Below are positions 1 to 5,840 of a DNA stretch of 11,593 nt, one piece after another. The notes beneath the pieces were generated by a model. The model made no database searches. It saw nothing but the letters and a program-made list of their open reading frames with translations, and was not told the DNA's origin. This DNA is from Bacteroidota bacterium (GTDB lineage Bacteria; Bacteroidota; Bacteroidia; Chitinophagales; Chitinophagaceae), in NCBI GenBank assembly GCA_023426425.1, contig JAFAAT010000172.1, positions 1-11,593 of the forward strand. Direction: 5' to 3'. The stretch's first letter is position 1. Each line of letters starts with the position of its first letter. The position numbers and the translations under genes were made by a program.

Positions 1-359
1 CTGGTTCGGCTCAACTTGAGATTGATAGGCTGGATCCCTCTATGGCATTGATGCTCGATACGTTGAAGCCTGGTTCTTATTCACAGCCCCAGATGTTTAT
101 CACTCAGCGTGGAGAGCAGTCTACAAGGATAGTGTATTTGAAGTCGAGAACTGAGCCACACAAGGCGAACCTGAGGGATGACTACAGCCGTATTCAGCAG
201 GTGGCTCTATCGCAGAAGCAGGCGCAGAAGATCGAGCAGTGGCTGAAGGACCGTTTGCCGCAATACTACATGAGAATCGATCCGAAGTATTCTTCCTGTT
301 CGGTCTTTGCAGAATGGCGGCCGTATCTTGCGCAGAACAGTACGTCAGGAAATAAATGA
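1..359 (+). CDS. Peptidyl-prolyl cis-trans isomerase (SurA/PpiC parvulin type), C-terminal fragment
   Basis: The frame is open from base 3 with no start of its own, so this is the last ~118 residues of a gene that begins upstream; the internal ATG at 42 is not the true start. The residues match the C-terminal part of Bacteroidota parvulin-type isomerases: a LKPGSYSQP segment and the landmark RIVYLKSRTEPHKANLRDDY, followed by an IEQWLKDRLPQYY segment and an ending with a single Cys. In the family this region follows the catalytic rotamase domain and belongs to a periplasmic chaperone/isomerase that assists outer-membrane protein folding. The stop TGA is followed by ~180 bp of gene-free DNA and then a terminator shared with the convergent thiolase. 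The family call rests on remembered motif similarity; the catalytic core and signal peptide lie outside the window. Confidence 0.78.
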   Translation, partial: GSAQLEIDRLDPSMALMLDTLKPGSYSQPQMFITQRGEQSTRIVYLKSRTEPHKANLRDDYSRIQQVALSQKQAQKIEQWLKDRLPQYYMRIDPKYSSCSVFAEWRPYLAQNSTSGNK

Positions 360-537
360 TGTGTAGAATTCGAGGGTAAGGATTTAGGAGGTAAACAATC
401 ATTTTTTTCTACAACTAGTTGAAGCTTCATTGCAATCAAAGTTTGATCGTTCCTTTGCAAGATCTAATGATACTTGTTCTTAGCCATTTCTGCAACAGTA
501 TTTCGTCTGGCTAGTCTACAGCCCGCTAATTTAAAAG

Positions 538-568
538 AAAAACCTCCCGCAAGTGCAGGAGGTTTTTT
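538..568. terminator. Bidirectional intrinsic terminator between convergent genes
   Basis: Arms AAAAACCTCC (538-547) and GGAGGTTTTT (558-567) are perfect complements around a 10-nt centre. There is an A-run on the left and a T-run on the right, so the hairpin has a U-tract in either direction. It lies between the stop of the rightward isomerase (359) and the stop of the leftward thiolase (588), as expected for a shared terminator. Confidence 0.85.
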
Positions 569-587
569 ACTGTCTATTTGTGTTATA

Positions 588-1766
588 CTACACTCTTTCA
601 ATTACCATAGCACTTGCACCGCCACCGCCGTTACAGATGCCGGCAGCGCCGTATTTAGCACCTTTCTGCTGAAGGACATTCAGCAGGGTGACGATAATAC
701 GCGCACCACTGCAACCCAGCGGATGCCCGAGGGAGACAGCGCCACCATTGACGTTCACCTGCTCAGGCTTCAGTCCCATTTTCTGAATATTGGCGAGGCC
801 TACAACGCTGAATGCCTCGTTCAGTTCGAAGTACTCAACTTCGTCCATTTTCAATCCTGCTTTCTCCACAGCTTTTGGTACAGCAAGTGATGGAGATGTA
901 GTAAACCACTCAGGTGCTTGTTCGGCATCGGCGTAGCCTTTGACTTTAGCGATGGGTTTCAGGCCCAGTGCGTCTGCTTTTTCCTTGCTCATGAGCACCA
1001 GTGCAGCAGCACCGTCGTTCATAGTAGAGGCGTTGGCAGCAGTAACTGTACCCTCCTTGATAAATGCAGGGCGCAGACCGGCGATCTTGTCAAATTTCAC
1101 GTTCCAGGGCTCTTCATCCTTGTCAAACTTTAAAGGCTCTCCTTTACGCTGCGGTACTTCTACAGGAACGATTTCGTTGTCAAAACGGCCTTCATTCCAG
1201 GCTGCCTGGCTGCGCTTATAGCTTTCGATAGCAAAGGCGTCCTGGTCTTCCCGGCTGAAGTTGCATTCCTTTGCACAGAGTTCAGCAGCATTGCCCATTG
1301 CGTAGTTGTGATACACATCAGTGAGGCCATCCTTGGCCAGGCCATCAATCAGTGTAGCATTGCCATATTTGTTGCCCCAGCGAAGAGAATCGCTGTAAAA
1401 AGGTACGTTGCTCATGCTTTCCATGCCGCCGGCTACGACTACGTCGTTGTCGCCGAGCATGATGGATTGTGCACCCATCATAATGGCTTTCATGCCTGAA
1501 GCGCAAACCTTGTTTACAGTGGTGCATGGTATGTTGTCGGGTAGTCCTGCAAAGCGGGCAGCCTGGCGGGCAGGAGCCTGTCCCAGGTTGGCCTGGAGCA
1601 CGCATCCCATCAATACTTCATTAACCTCTTCAGGTTTCAGACCTGCTCTTTCCAGCGCACCTTTAATGGCTATAGAGCCGAGCCTGGTGGCTGAGAAATC
1701 CTTAAGCGATCCGCCCCAGCTACCCATGGGGGTACGCACAGCGGATACGATATATACTTCTTTCAT
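588..1766 (-). CDS. Acetyl-CoA C-acetyltransferase (biosynthetic-type thiolase)
   Basis: This 392-residue protein has the full length of a thiolase II. It condenses two acetyl-CoA to acetoacetyl-CoA plus CoA, or runs the reverse thiolysis, in the cytoplasm. All expected active-site elements are visible: the acyl-accepting Cys88 in NKVCASGMKA, the NEAF motif at 316-319, His348 in GGAVSLGHPLGCSGAR, and the second catalytic Cys378 in GICNGGGGAS. These positions agree almost exactly with the Zoogloea PhaA numbering (Cys89, His348, Cys378). The start ATG is followed by the typical MKEVYIVSAVRTPMG opening. A TAGCTTTG box lies 26 bp upstream of the ATG. No partner hydroxyacyl-CoA dehydrogenase is adjacent, so the sequence does not say whether it serves beta-oxidation, ketone-body or polymer metabolism. 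The thiolase class is certain; the exact symbol (atoB, phaA, thlA) is left open. Confidence 0.95.
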   Translation of the reverse strand: MKEVYIVSAVRTPMGSWGGSLKDFSATRLGSIAIKGALERAGLKPEEVNEVLMGCVLQANLGQAPARQAARFAGLPDNIPCTTVNKVCASGMKAIMMGAQSIMLGDNDVVVAGGMESMSNVPFYSDSLRWGNKYGNATLIDGLAKDGLTDVYHNYAMGNAAELCAKECNFSREDQDAFAIESYKRSQAAWNEGRFDNEIVPVEVPQRKGEPLKFDKDEEPWNVKFDKIAGLRPAFIKEGTVTAANASTMNDGAAALVLMSKEKADALGLKPIAKVKGYADAEQAPEWFTTSPSLAVPKAVEKAGLKMDEVEYFELNEAFSVVGLANIQKMGLKPEQVNVNGGAVSLGHPLGCSGARIIVTLLNVLQQKGAKYGAAGICNGGGGASAMVIERV

Positions 1767-1792
1767 AAGGGAGAATGTTTTTAAAAGACGGC

Positions 1793-1800
1793 CAAAGCTA
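1793..1800 (-). promoter_or_regulatory. Candidate Bacteroidota -7 box for the thiolase gene
   Basis: Read leftward, the box is TAGCTTTG, an exact match to the Bacteroidota sigma-70 consensus TAnnTTTG. It sits 26 bp upstream of the thiolase ATG and would give a leader of roughly 20 nt. I do not see a convincing TTG element 19-21 bp further upstream, so the call is moderate. Confidence 0.45.
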
Positions 1801-1833
1801 CGAAAATAGTTTCTGGTTGCAGAGCTTTAAGAA

Positions 1834-1860
1834 CCAATATCTTATCTATGCGAATATTGG
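1834..1860. promoter_or_regulatory. Inverted repeat in a divergent promoter region (possible operator)
   Basis: Arms CCAATAT (1834-1840) and ATATTGG (1854-1860) flank a 13-nt centre. The repeat lies between the divergent thiolase and L,D-transpeptidase genes, upstream of the thiolase -7 box. It has no T-run, which makes a terminator unlikely. An AT-rich 7-bp palindrome can arise by chance, so an operator role is only inferred from position. Confidence 0.22.
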
Positions 1861-1947
1861 CTTCTGATGGCATGTTAAAAGGCTTTCACAGTATTCCACA
1901 GATAGCGTTAAACCACAGTTAAACGGGTAGATTATTCCGCAAAAGCG

Positions 1948-1978
1948 TTGGCTGATAGGGCGTTATGAGGTATCTTTA
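1948..1978 (+). promoter_or_regulatory. Candidate Bacteroidota promoter for the L,D-transpeptidase-like gene
   Basis: TTG (1948-1950) and TATCTTTA (1971-1978) are separated by 20 bp, which fits the Bacteroidota -33/-7 arrangement of TTG, then 19-21 bp, then TAnnTTTG, with one mismatch at the last base. The predicted transcript would start near 1982-1985, giving a leader of about 30 nt before the ATG at 2015. No Shine-Dalgarno-like sequence precedes that ATG, which is common in this phylum. Confidence 0.5.
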
Positions 1979-2014
1979 CATCACACCATTACACCACTAT
2001 CAAACCACTTATCC

Positions 2015-2863
2015 ATGAAGAAACTCATCCTGTCTGTCTCGGTCCTGTCTGTCCTCGGTATTAGTTTTAAGCTCGGTACAGCACAAGAACCAGATAAGAA
2101 TAAAACTGAGCAAACCACCACTGAATCTTCTGCCACTTCAACTGCCTCTACTTTTGCAAGCGCAGAAGCTTACATTAAAAACCTTTACAGTCAGATAGAT
2201 TTCGGTGGCGAAAAGAAACTCGCTTACGACGTCTTCGAAAAAGCTTATAAGGGATATGTCAACCTCCGCAATGCAGGTAAACTGAATGCTGATAAAGATA
2301 TCCTTACTATAGTTGATTTCTCTAAGTCATCTACTGAGGAGCGCCTTTGGGTCATAAACCTGGGTGTAAAGAAACTCGTGTTTAACGATTATGTCGCTCA
2401 CGGACAAGGTTCGGGTAGCGAGTATGCAAAAGCGTTTTCCAATACCACCAACTCACACCAGAGCAGCCTTGGGTTTTACGTAACTGCAGAAACTTATCAT
2501 GGCAAGCATGGCCTGTCATTGAGAATGCATGGTATGGATGAAGGCTTCAACTCTGCTGCTTACAGCCGCGCGGTTGTAGTGCATGGTGCAGATTATGTGA
2601 GCAAGAGCTTTATCAACGGTCAGGGCCGTCTGGGACGTAGCTGGGGTTGTCCTGCGGTGAGCAGGGATCTTGCACCAAAGCTGATCAATCTGATCAAAGA
2701 TCGTACTGTGATGTTTGTATATGCACCACAGGAAAAATACCTGGCGAGTTCACAGTGGCTGAATAAGAAAATAGACCGTGTAGAAGATGTAGTTCTTGAG
2801 AGGGCTAATACTTCAAATGCAACAGCAACTAACGGGGCTACGAAGACCATCGCGGCGTTTTAA
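2015..2863 (+). CDS. Exported murein L,D-transpeptidase catalytic domain protein (YkuD_2-like)
   Basis: The 282-residue protein starts with a Sec-type signal peptide (MKKL, then a hydrophobic stretch to about residue 19, with likely cleavage after the Ala at 23). A Ser/Thr-rich linker covers residues 30-50. The catalytic region lies at roughly 100-236: a DFSKSSTEERLWVINL strand, a LVFNDYVAHG stretch ending at 130, His190 in VVVHGADYV, and the nucleophile Cys212 in GRSWGCPAVS. The SWGCPA form is typical of the Bacteroidota YkuD_2 branch rather than the classical SHGChN of YkuD enzymes. Family members are expected to act on peptidoglycan in the periplasm, forming 3-3 cross-links or attaching ligands, but the substrate here is inferred. 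The last ~20 residues are a low-complexity Asn/Thr/Ala tail. The gene has its own promoter and terminator and looks monocistronic. Confidence 0.85.
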   Translation: MKKLILSVSVLSVLGISFKLGTAQEPDKNKTEQTTTESSATSTASTFASAEAYIKNLYSQIDFGGEKKLAYDVFEKAYKGYVNLRNAGKLNADKDILTIVDFSKSSTEERLWVINLGVKKLVFNDYVAHGQGSGSEYAKAFSNTTNSHQSSLGFYVTAETYHGKHGLSLRMHGMDEGFNSAAYSRAVVVHGADYVSKSFINGQGRLGRSWGCPAVSRDLAPKLINLIKDRTVMFVYAPQEKYLASSQWLNKKIDRVEDVVLERANTSNATATNGATKTIAAF

Positions 2864-2886
2864 TAAAAACTGAGTTATTCATTGAC

Positions 2887-2923
2887 AAAGATTGTGAGGA
2901 CCTCACAATCTTTTGTTGTTTTT
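2887..2923 (+). terminator. Intrinsic terminator of the L,D-transpeptidase-like gene
   Basis: AAAGATTGTGA (2887-2897) and TCACAATCTTT (2903-2913) form an 11-bp perfect stem around GGACC. It is followed by a T-rich tract (TTGTTGTTTTT) and lies 24 bp after the stop codon. Confidence 0.85.
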
Positions 2924-2926
2924 GAT

Positions 2927-2947
2927 CAATTGACAATTGGCAATTGT
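2927..2947. repeat. Heptamer tandem repeat, three copies of CAATTGN
   Basis: CAATTGA, CAATTGG and CAATTGT lie head to tail right after the terminator. CAATTG is itself a palindrome, so the unit is symmetric on both strands. Similar AATTGAC-type repeats are familiar in Bacteroidota intergenic DNA; no function is assigned. Confidence 0.7.
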
Positions 2948-2979
2948 TGTTCCACTCTTCTTCAATCACCGCGAGCGAG

Positions 2980-3034
2980 CTACTGAGTACCTACAGAGCA
3001 TCTCCAGAGCAGCTACAGAGCACCTCCAGAACGC
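2980..3034. repeat. 11-bp tandem array, five units
   Basis: The units are CTACTGAGTAC, CTACAGAGCAT, CTCCAGAGCAG, CTACAGAGCAC and CTCCAGAACGC. CTAC and CTCC starts alternate from unit 2 onward, which gives a 22-bp higher-order period. Eleven is not a multiple of three, so a protein repeat is not the explanation. Confidence 0.75.
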
Positions 3035-3206
3035 ATGCTCCGGACTCAAGTTATTTATAAGCCGTGTACAGTCCGTACATGCCAGTGGTAAAAGCCTTCA
3101 AATCCACTCCCTACCTGGTTTCTTAGCTGTCCACAACCTAACTGCCGGGATTCCTATCCCAAAACGAATTTGTGTTGCAAAGATGGGGGTTGGAAACGGG
3201 CGTTTT

Positions 3207-3224
3207 GTGTTACACGTGTTACAC
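3207..3224. repeat. Doubled palindrome GTGTTACAC
   Basis: Two identical 9-bp near-palindromes (GTGT-T-ACAC) lie directly in tandem, and their junction makes a second palindrome, ACACGTGT. It could be a protein-binding site or simple repeat debris. Confidence 0.6.
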
Positions 3225-3370
3225 GAGAGGGTCAAAAGCCGCGCCAGGCGCGGGAAAAGAATTTCAAAATTGTGCTTTTCCGTCTGGAAAACGGTGAAAA
3301 ATGATGGGATTTCAAGCAAGGGTTGAAAACTGGAGGAAAATTGGGTGTGGGTTACCGCTATTAAGCACTA

Positions 3371-3403
3371 TTACACTACTGTTACACCGCTTTCACACTA
3401 CTT
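3371..3403. repeat. Second 11-bp tandem array, three units
   Basis: The units are TTACACTACTG, TTACACCGCTT and TCACACTACTT, preceded by degenerate relatives TTACCGCTA and TTAAGCACTA at 3352-3370. The period matches the array at 2980-3034 but the sequence differs. TTACACCAC-like words also occur just upstream of the gene at 2015. Confidence 0.6.
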
Positions 3404-3451
3404 TCCCAGGTGAGTCAGAGGGTACTTGTCAGTCTATGAAGCTGAGCTTTT

Positions 3452-3477
3452 GTCGCTTTTGCTCGTCCAAAAGTGAC
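3452..3477. repeat. Dispersed hairpin with loop CTCGTC (copy A)
   Basis: Arms GTCGCTTTTG (3452-3461) and CAAAAGTGAC (3468-3477) pair over 10 positions with one G-T wobble around loop CTCGTC. The core TTTTGCTCGTCCAAAA recurs on the opposite strand at 11347-11374 with different but still complementary outer arms. Confidence 0.7.
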
Positions 3478-3480
3478 GCA

Positions 3481-3505
3481 CCCGCCCACGCTGAGTTCGG
3501 GCAGG
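3481..3505. repeat. GC-rich dispersed element (copy A)
   Basis: This 25-bp stretch, read on the minus strand, matches 11024-11048 at 20 of 25 positions, with identical ends CCTGCCCGAAC and GGGCGGG. It starts 3 bp after the hairpin at 3452-3477, so the two may form one composite element. Confidence 0.55.
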
Positions 3506-3570
3506 AGGCAACAGTACCATCGAGGAGGGGGGAATTTTGAAGAAGCAGTAGCCTGAGAGTTTGTTTCCGC

Positions 3571-3900
3571 TTATGCGAGCTCTTTCAACGGATCCCAAAA
3601 TAGCTTTTCGAACTCCACCACCTTATCGTCTGCAACTTTTATTCCTTCTTTTTCCAGCAGTTCCTGCATTTTTTCGGGAGTTTCAAAATGGAACTTGCCT
3701 GTAAGCATCCCATTCCTGTTTACCACACGGTGGGCGGGTACCTTAGGCTTCACTTTATGACTGCCATTCATGGCATAGCCCACAAGACGCGCTCCTGATT
3801 TCGCACCAGTTGCTGCAGCAATAGCGCCGTAGGTGCTTACCCTTCCCTTAGGGATGTGTCTTACGATTTCATAGATCAGGTCGTAGCTATTGTCGGACAT
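3571..3900 (-). CDS. Alkyltransferase-like (ATL) protein, MGMT family without the acceptor cysteine
   Basis: The 109-residue protein covers only the DNA-binding domain of O6-alkylguanine-DNA alkyltransferases. Visible landmarks are IPKGRVSTYGAIA (with Tyr24, the nucleotide-flipping position), a recognition-helix segment GARLVGYAMN with Arg38 in the Arg-finger position, and VPAHRVVNRNG. In active MGMT/Ogt enzymes the last motif is PCHRV with the methyl-accepting Cys; here Ala56 replaces it, so methyl transfer should be impossible. ATL proteins of this kind bind O6-alkylguanine and flag it for nucleotide excision repair, and E. coli YbaZ carries Trp at the same site. The PAHRVVNRNG form is, as I recall, usual in Bacteroidota homologues, so it is a family trait rather than a mutation. 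The gene starts 5 bp after the DUF5522-like gene and is probably co-transcribed with it. Confidence 0.88.
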   Translation of the reverse strand: MSDNSYDLIYEIVRHIPKGRVSTYGAIAAATGAKSGARLVGYAMNGSHKVKPKVPAHRVVNRNGMLTGKFHFETPEKMQELLEKEGIKVADDKVVEFEKLFWDPLKELA

Positions 3901-3905
3901 GAGTA

Positions 3906-4094
3906 CTACTCCTTTTGTTTTCTCTTTTCTAAAAGTACTGACTTTTTCGGCTCAGGTACATTCTGATAATCGTAAGGACAATTAAGGCAGCCGCTACCGC
4001 AGCAATAGCCACGCTTCAGTAAGAACTTAGCAGTGAACACCAGCCTTCCGTCGGGAAGGAGGTAGTAGTCTTCGTGTTCCTGGAGAGAAGGCAA
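3906..4094 (-). CDS. Small Cys-rich protein, DUF5522-like
   Basis: This 62-residue protein has a DYYLLPDGRLVFTAKFLLKRG segment followed by a compact Cys motif with Cys31, Cys32, Cys36 and Cys39 (YCCGSGCLNCPYDY). It ends in a Lys/Glu-rich tail. That pattern matches the DUF5522 family of short Bacteroidota proteins and suggests a metal or Fe-S site, but no function is known to me. The start is TTG at 4094: no ATG or GTG is in frame before the upstream stop, and AGGA lies just upstream at Shine-Dalgarno distance. It follows trmB by 108 bp of CA-rich repeat leader and precedes the ATL gene by 5 bp, so it probably sits mid-operon. Confidence 0.75.
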   Translation of the reverse strand: MPSLQEHEDYYLLPDGRLVFTAKFLLKRGYCCGSGCLNCPYDYQNVPEPKKSVLLEKRKQKE

Positions 4095-4097
4095 ATT

Positions 4098-4199
4098 CCT
4101 GTTGTTGATTTGTTGATTTGTTTATTTGTTGAGTTGTGTAGCTGTTGAGATGCTTATTTGGTGATGTTTAGTTGTTTATTTGTTGAGTTGTTGAGATGT
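4098..4199 (-). repeat. CA-rich, G-poor degenerate repeat in the leader of the DUF5522-like gene
   Basis: On the transcribed (leftward) sense strand this reads as degenerate units such as CAACTCAACAAATAAACAA, which occurs near both ends of the block, with very few G residues. It fills nearly all the space between the trmB stop and the TTG start of the next gene. The same word family, again CA-rich on the sense strand, lies upstream of the AraC gene at 10121-10312. Without G such RNA cannot form strong structure. Confidence 0.7.
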
Positions 4200-4202
4200 C
4201 AT

Positions 4203-4895
4203 TTATTCTTCTTCTTCAGTTTTCTTCTTTTTGGGTGGGACTTTTATTGGTTGGTCTGGCAGGGAGAAGGACAGGAAATAAATAGTTCTGCCTTCGGCAA
4301 GGTGCATCTTTTCATAGTGGGTCTGGATGGCCAGCGGACCGGTGGCTTTGCCCTTGCCGTAGATGTCGGCTATATTTTCGTGGATGGTGCAGCCCTGTTC
4401 CTGAATAGTCTCCAGCGTGTAGTCATATAGTTCTTTAGAATCGGTCTTGAGGTTGATGTGAGAGCCAGGTTTCAGAATCTGCTGGTATTGGCTGAGAAAC
4501 CGCGGATGGGTTAGACGGTTCTTTGCTTTTGATTCGCGCAAAAAAGGATCGGGGAAAATGATCCAGATCTCCGATACTTCGTTTTCGGCAAAGTACTGAG
4601 CGATCTGAAGGATATGTATACGGAGGAATGCGACGTTCGACAGTCCTTCTTCCAGAGATTTCTTTGCACCGATATACATCCGGTTGCCTTTGATGTCTAC
4701 GCCGATGAAATTCCGGTCTTTGTGCTGGCGGCCAAGCCCCACGCTGTATTCACCTTTTCCGCAGGCAAGTTCGAGGGTTATCGGGTGATCATTTTTAAAA
4801 TATTCTGCCCAGTTACCCCTTGCATTTTCCGGATTTTGGAGTACATTAGGGAAACTTTTGATGGCTTCAAAGCGTATGAGTTTTTTCTGGCCCAT
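4203..4895 (-). CDS. trmB: tRNA (guanine-N7-)-methyltransferase TrmB
   Basis: The 230-residue enzyme uses S-adenosylmethionine to methylate N7 of G46 in the tRNA variable loop. Counting from the ATG at 4895, the SAM-binding motif ELACGKGEYSVGLG lies near 41-54, followed by FIGVDIKGNRMYIGAKKS. The catalytic region IIFPDPFLRESKAKNRLTHP carries the invariant PDP and the basic stretch seen in the family as FPDPWPKKRHxKRR. The C-terminal THYEKMHLAEGRTIYFL corresponds to the conserved T-x-Y/F-E motif. The tail PPKKKKTEEEE is low-complexity and dispensable-looking. I chose the ATG at 4895 over a TTG at 4904 because MGQKKLIRFE fits the family opening and the TTG falls inside a perfect TAnnTTTG promoter box. 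Confidence 0.92.
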   Translation of the reverse strand: MGQKKLIRFEAIKSFPNVLQNPENARGNWAEYFKNDHPITLELACGKGEYSVGLGRQHKDRNFIGVDIKGNRMYIGAKKSLEEGLSNVAFLRIHILQIAQYFAENEVSEIWIIFPDPFLRESKAKNRLTHPRFLSQYQQILKPGSHINLKTDSKELYDYTLETIQEQGCTIHENIADIYGKGKATGPLAIQTHYEKMHLAEGRTIYFLSFSLPDQPIKVPPKKKKTEEEE

Positions 4896-4901
4896 GGGCC
4901 G

Positions 4902-4909
4902 CAAAGATA
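4902..4909 (-). promoter_or_regulatory. Perfect -7 box immediately upstream of trmB
   Basis: Read leftward the box is TATCTTTG, then six bases (CGGCCC), then the trmB ATG. Transcription starting 3-6 nt after the box would give a leaderless or nearly leaderless mRNA. No clear TTG is seen at the -33 position. The whole divergent gap to the gene at 4946 is only 50 bp, so the two promoters must nearly overlap. Confidence 0.5.
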
Positions 4910-4945
4910 TTTTTATTTAAAAACACCACCCATAAAATCAACTTT

Positions 4946-5806
4946 ATGAAGAAATCACCTTTACTTATTACAGCCATTGCTGCCATGGGGTATCTCACGC
5001 TCGCCAGTAATGATTCGGGCCCCGCAGCTGAAGGAACTGGTAACAGGACACAAAGCAATCCGAACACGGCAATGCATGGTTGCGGACAACTTGGGTGCCA
5101 CGGGGCGAATGATGCAAACACCACTATCACTGTTTTCCTGACCGAAAGCCAGAACGGAACTCCAGTCCAGAATGGGATGTACAAGCCCGCTACTACCTAC
5201 AATGTGGTTATTGGTGGCGGCCTCCCAGTTTCTGCTTCAAAATATGGCTTTCAGATAACAGCTACACGGGCAGGCAACTTGAACGCTGGAACGTTCGGAA
5301 CAGGATCCAGTGGTCAAGTTCACACTGCACTAGGTAATTCACTAGTTGAACATAGCCTACCACTGAGTGCATCTTCTACCTATTCTACTCCCAGCTTTCA
5401 GTGGGTGTCTCCTTCTGCTGGAGCAGGCACCGTTACTTTCAATGTCGTCGTTAACGCGGTCAACGGTAATGGTGTTGCAGATCCTGCGGATCATGCTTCA
5501 CTAGCCCAAATAACTTTTGCAGAAAATACAACTTCCGTCGCCGAACTCTCACAAAACATCCGCATTGCCGCATATCCTAATCCTGCTACAGACCAGGTTA
5601 ACCTGAAGTTTGAAGATGCAGAAAAAGGAACCTATGTCGTAGCTGTCATGGATATGACTGGTAAAACTATTCACACACAACCACTCCAGGTAAGCAGTGC
5701 TTCTGCTTCCCTCAGCCTCGAATCATCTTCATGGGCTTCAGGTCTTTACATGGTGCGCATCATGAAAGACGGTGCTCAAAGGGTGATTCCTGTAAGCAAG
5801 CAATAA
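4946..5806 (+). CDS. Secreted protein with CX4CH motif (choice-of-anchor V-like) and T9SS sorting domain
   Basis: The 286-residue protein has a signal peptide (MKKS plus a hydrophobic stretch to about residue 20). A conserved SNDSGPAAEGTGNRT segment precedes Cys46, Cys51 and His52 in HGCGQLGCHG. A beta-rich domain follows at about 60-192, with TTYNVVIGGG, KYGFQITA, SFQWVSPSAGAGTVTF and a terminal ADHASLAQITF. Residues ~205-286 form a T9SS type A sorting domain opening with IAAYPNPATDQV and ending in SGLYMVRI and a basic tail, so the protein should cross the outer membrane and be anchored or released. The layout resembles the choice-of-anchor V family, whose members usually show CxxCH; covalent haem on CX4CH is possible but unproven. 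It is a clear paralogue of the next gene. Function beyond cell-surface location is unknown. Confidence 0.82.
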   Translation: MKKSPLLITAIAAMGYLTLASNDSGPAAEGTGNRTQSNPNTAMHGCGQLGCHGANDANTTITVFLTESQNGTPVQNGMYKPATTYNVVIGGGLPVSASKYGFQITATRAGNLNAGTFGTGSSGQVHTALGNSLVEHSLPLSASSTYSTPSFQWVSPSAGAGTVTFNVVVNAVNGNGVADPADHASLAQITFAENTTSVAELSQNIRIAAYPNPATDQVNLKFEDAEKGTYVVAVMDMTGKTIHTQPLQVSSASASLSLESSSWASGLYMVRIMKDGAQRVIPVSKQ

Positions 5807-5840
5807 ACCCGAAGTAACAGATATTGTTTAGTTAAGGTAG

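Larger units (their letters stand above)
2864..3570. other. Long gene-free intergenic region rich in short repeats
   Basis: About 700 bp lies between two convergent transcription units. It holds the terminator at 2887-2923, a heptamer repeat, two 11-bp-period arrays, a doubled GTGTTACAC palindrome, small hairpins such as TGTAC/GTACA at 3065-3079 and CCGCG/CGCGG at 3239-3253, and a hairpin plus GC element also seen near the right end of the window. Open frames here begin at TTG inside the heptamer repeat or run through the arrays, lack any recognisable domain and are not proposed as genes. Confidence 0.65.

Noticed and set aside
474..890. 138-residue plus-strand open frame overlapping the terminator and thiolase
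   Set aside because: It runs through the terminator hairpin and is antisense to a thiolase with all active-site motifs; it has no domain of its own.
2937..3326. 129-residue plus-strand open frame in the repeat-rich intergenic region
   Set aside because: It starts at a TTG inside the CAATTG heptamer repeat, passes through the 11-bp array and several hairpins, and shows no recognisable domain or family opening.
2980..3403. CRISPR array
   Set aside because: The 11-bp units are contiguous with no unique spacers, and no cas gene is present. The ~112-bp repeats at the right end are too long and too widely spaced to be CRISPR repeats.
3301..3540. 79-residue plus-strand open frame
   Set aside because: It translates the second 11-bp array and the hairpin/GC element, which are better explained as non-coding repeats.
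4896..4904. TTG start for trmB at 4904
   Set aside because: The TTG is inside the perfect TATCTTTG box; the ATG nine bases later gives the family-like start MGQKK.
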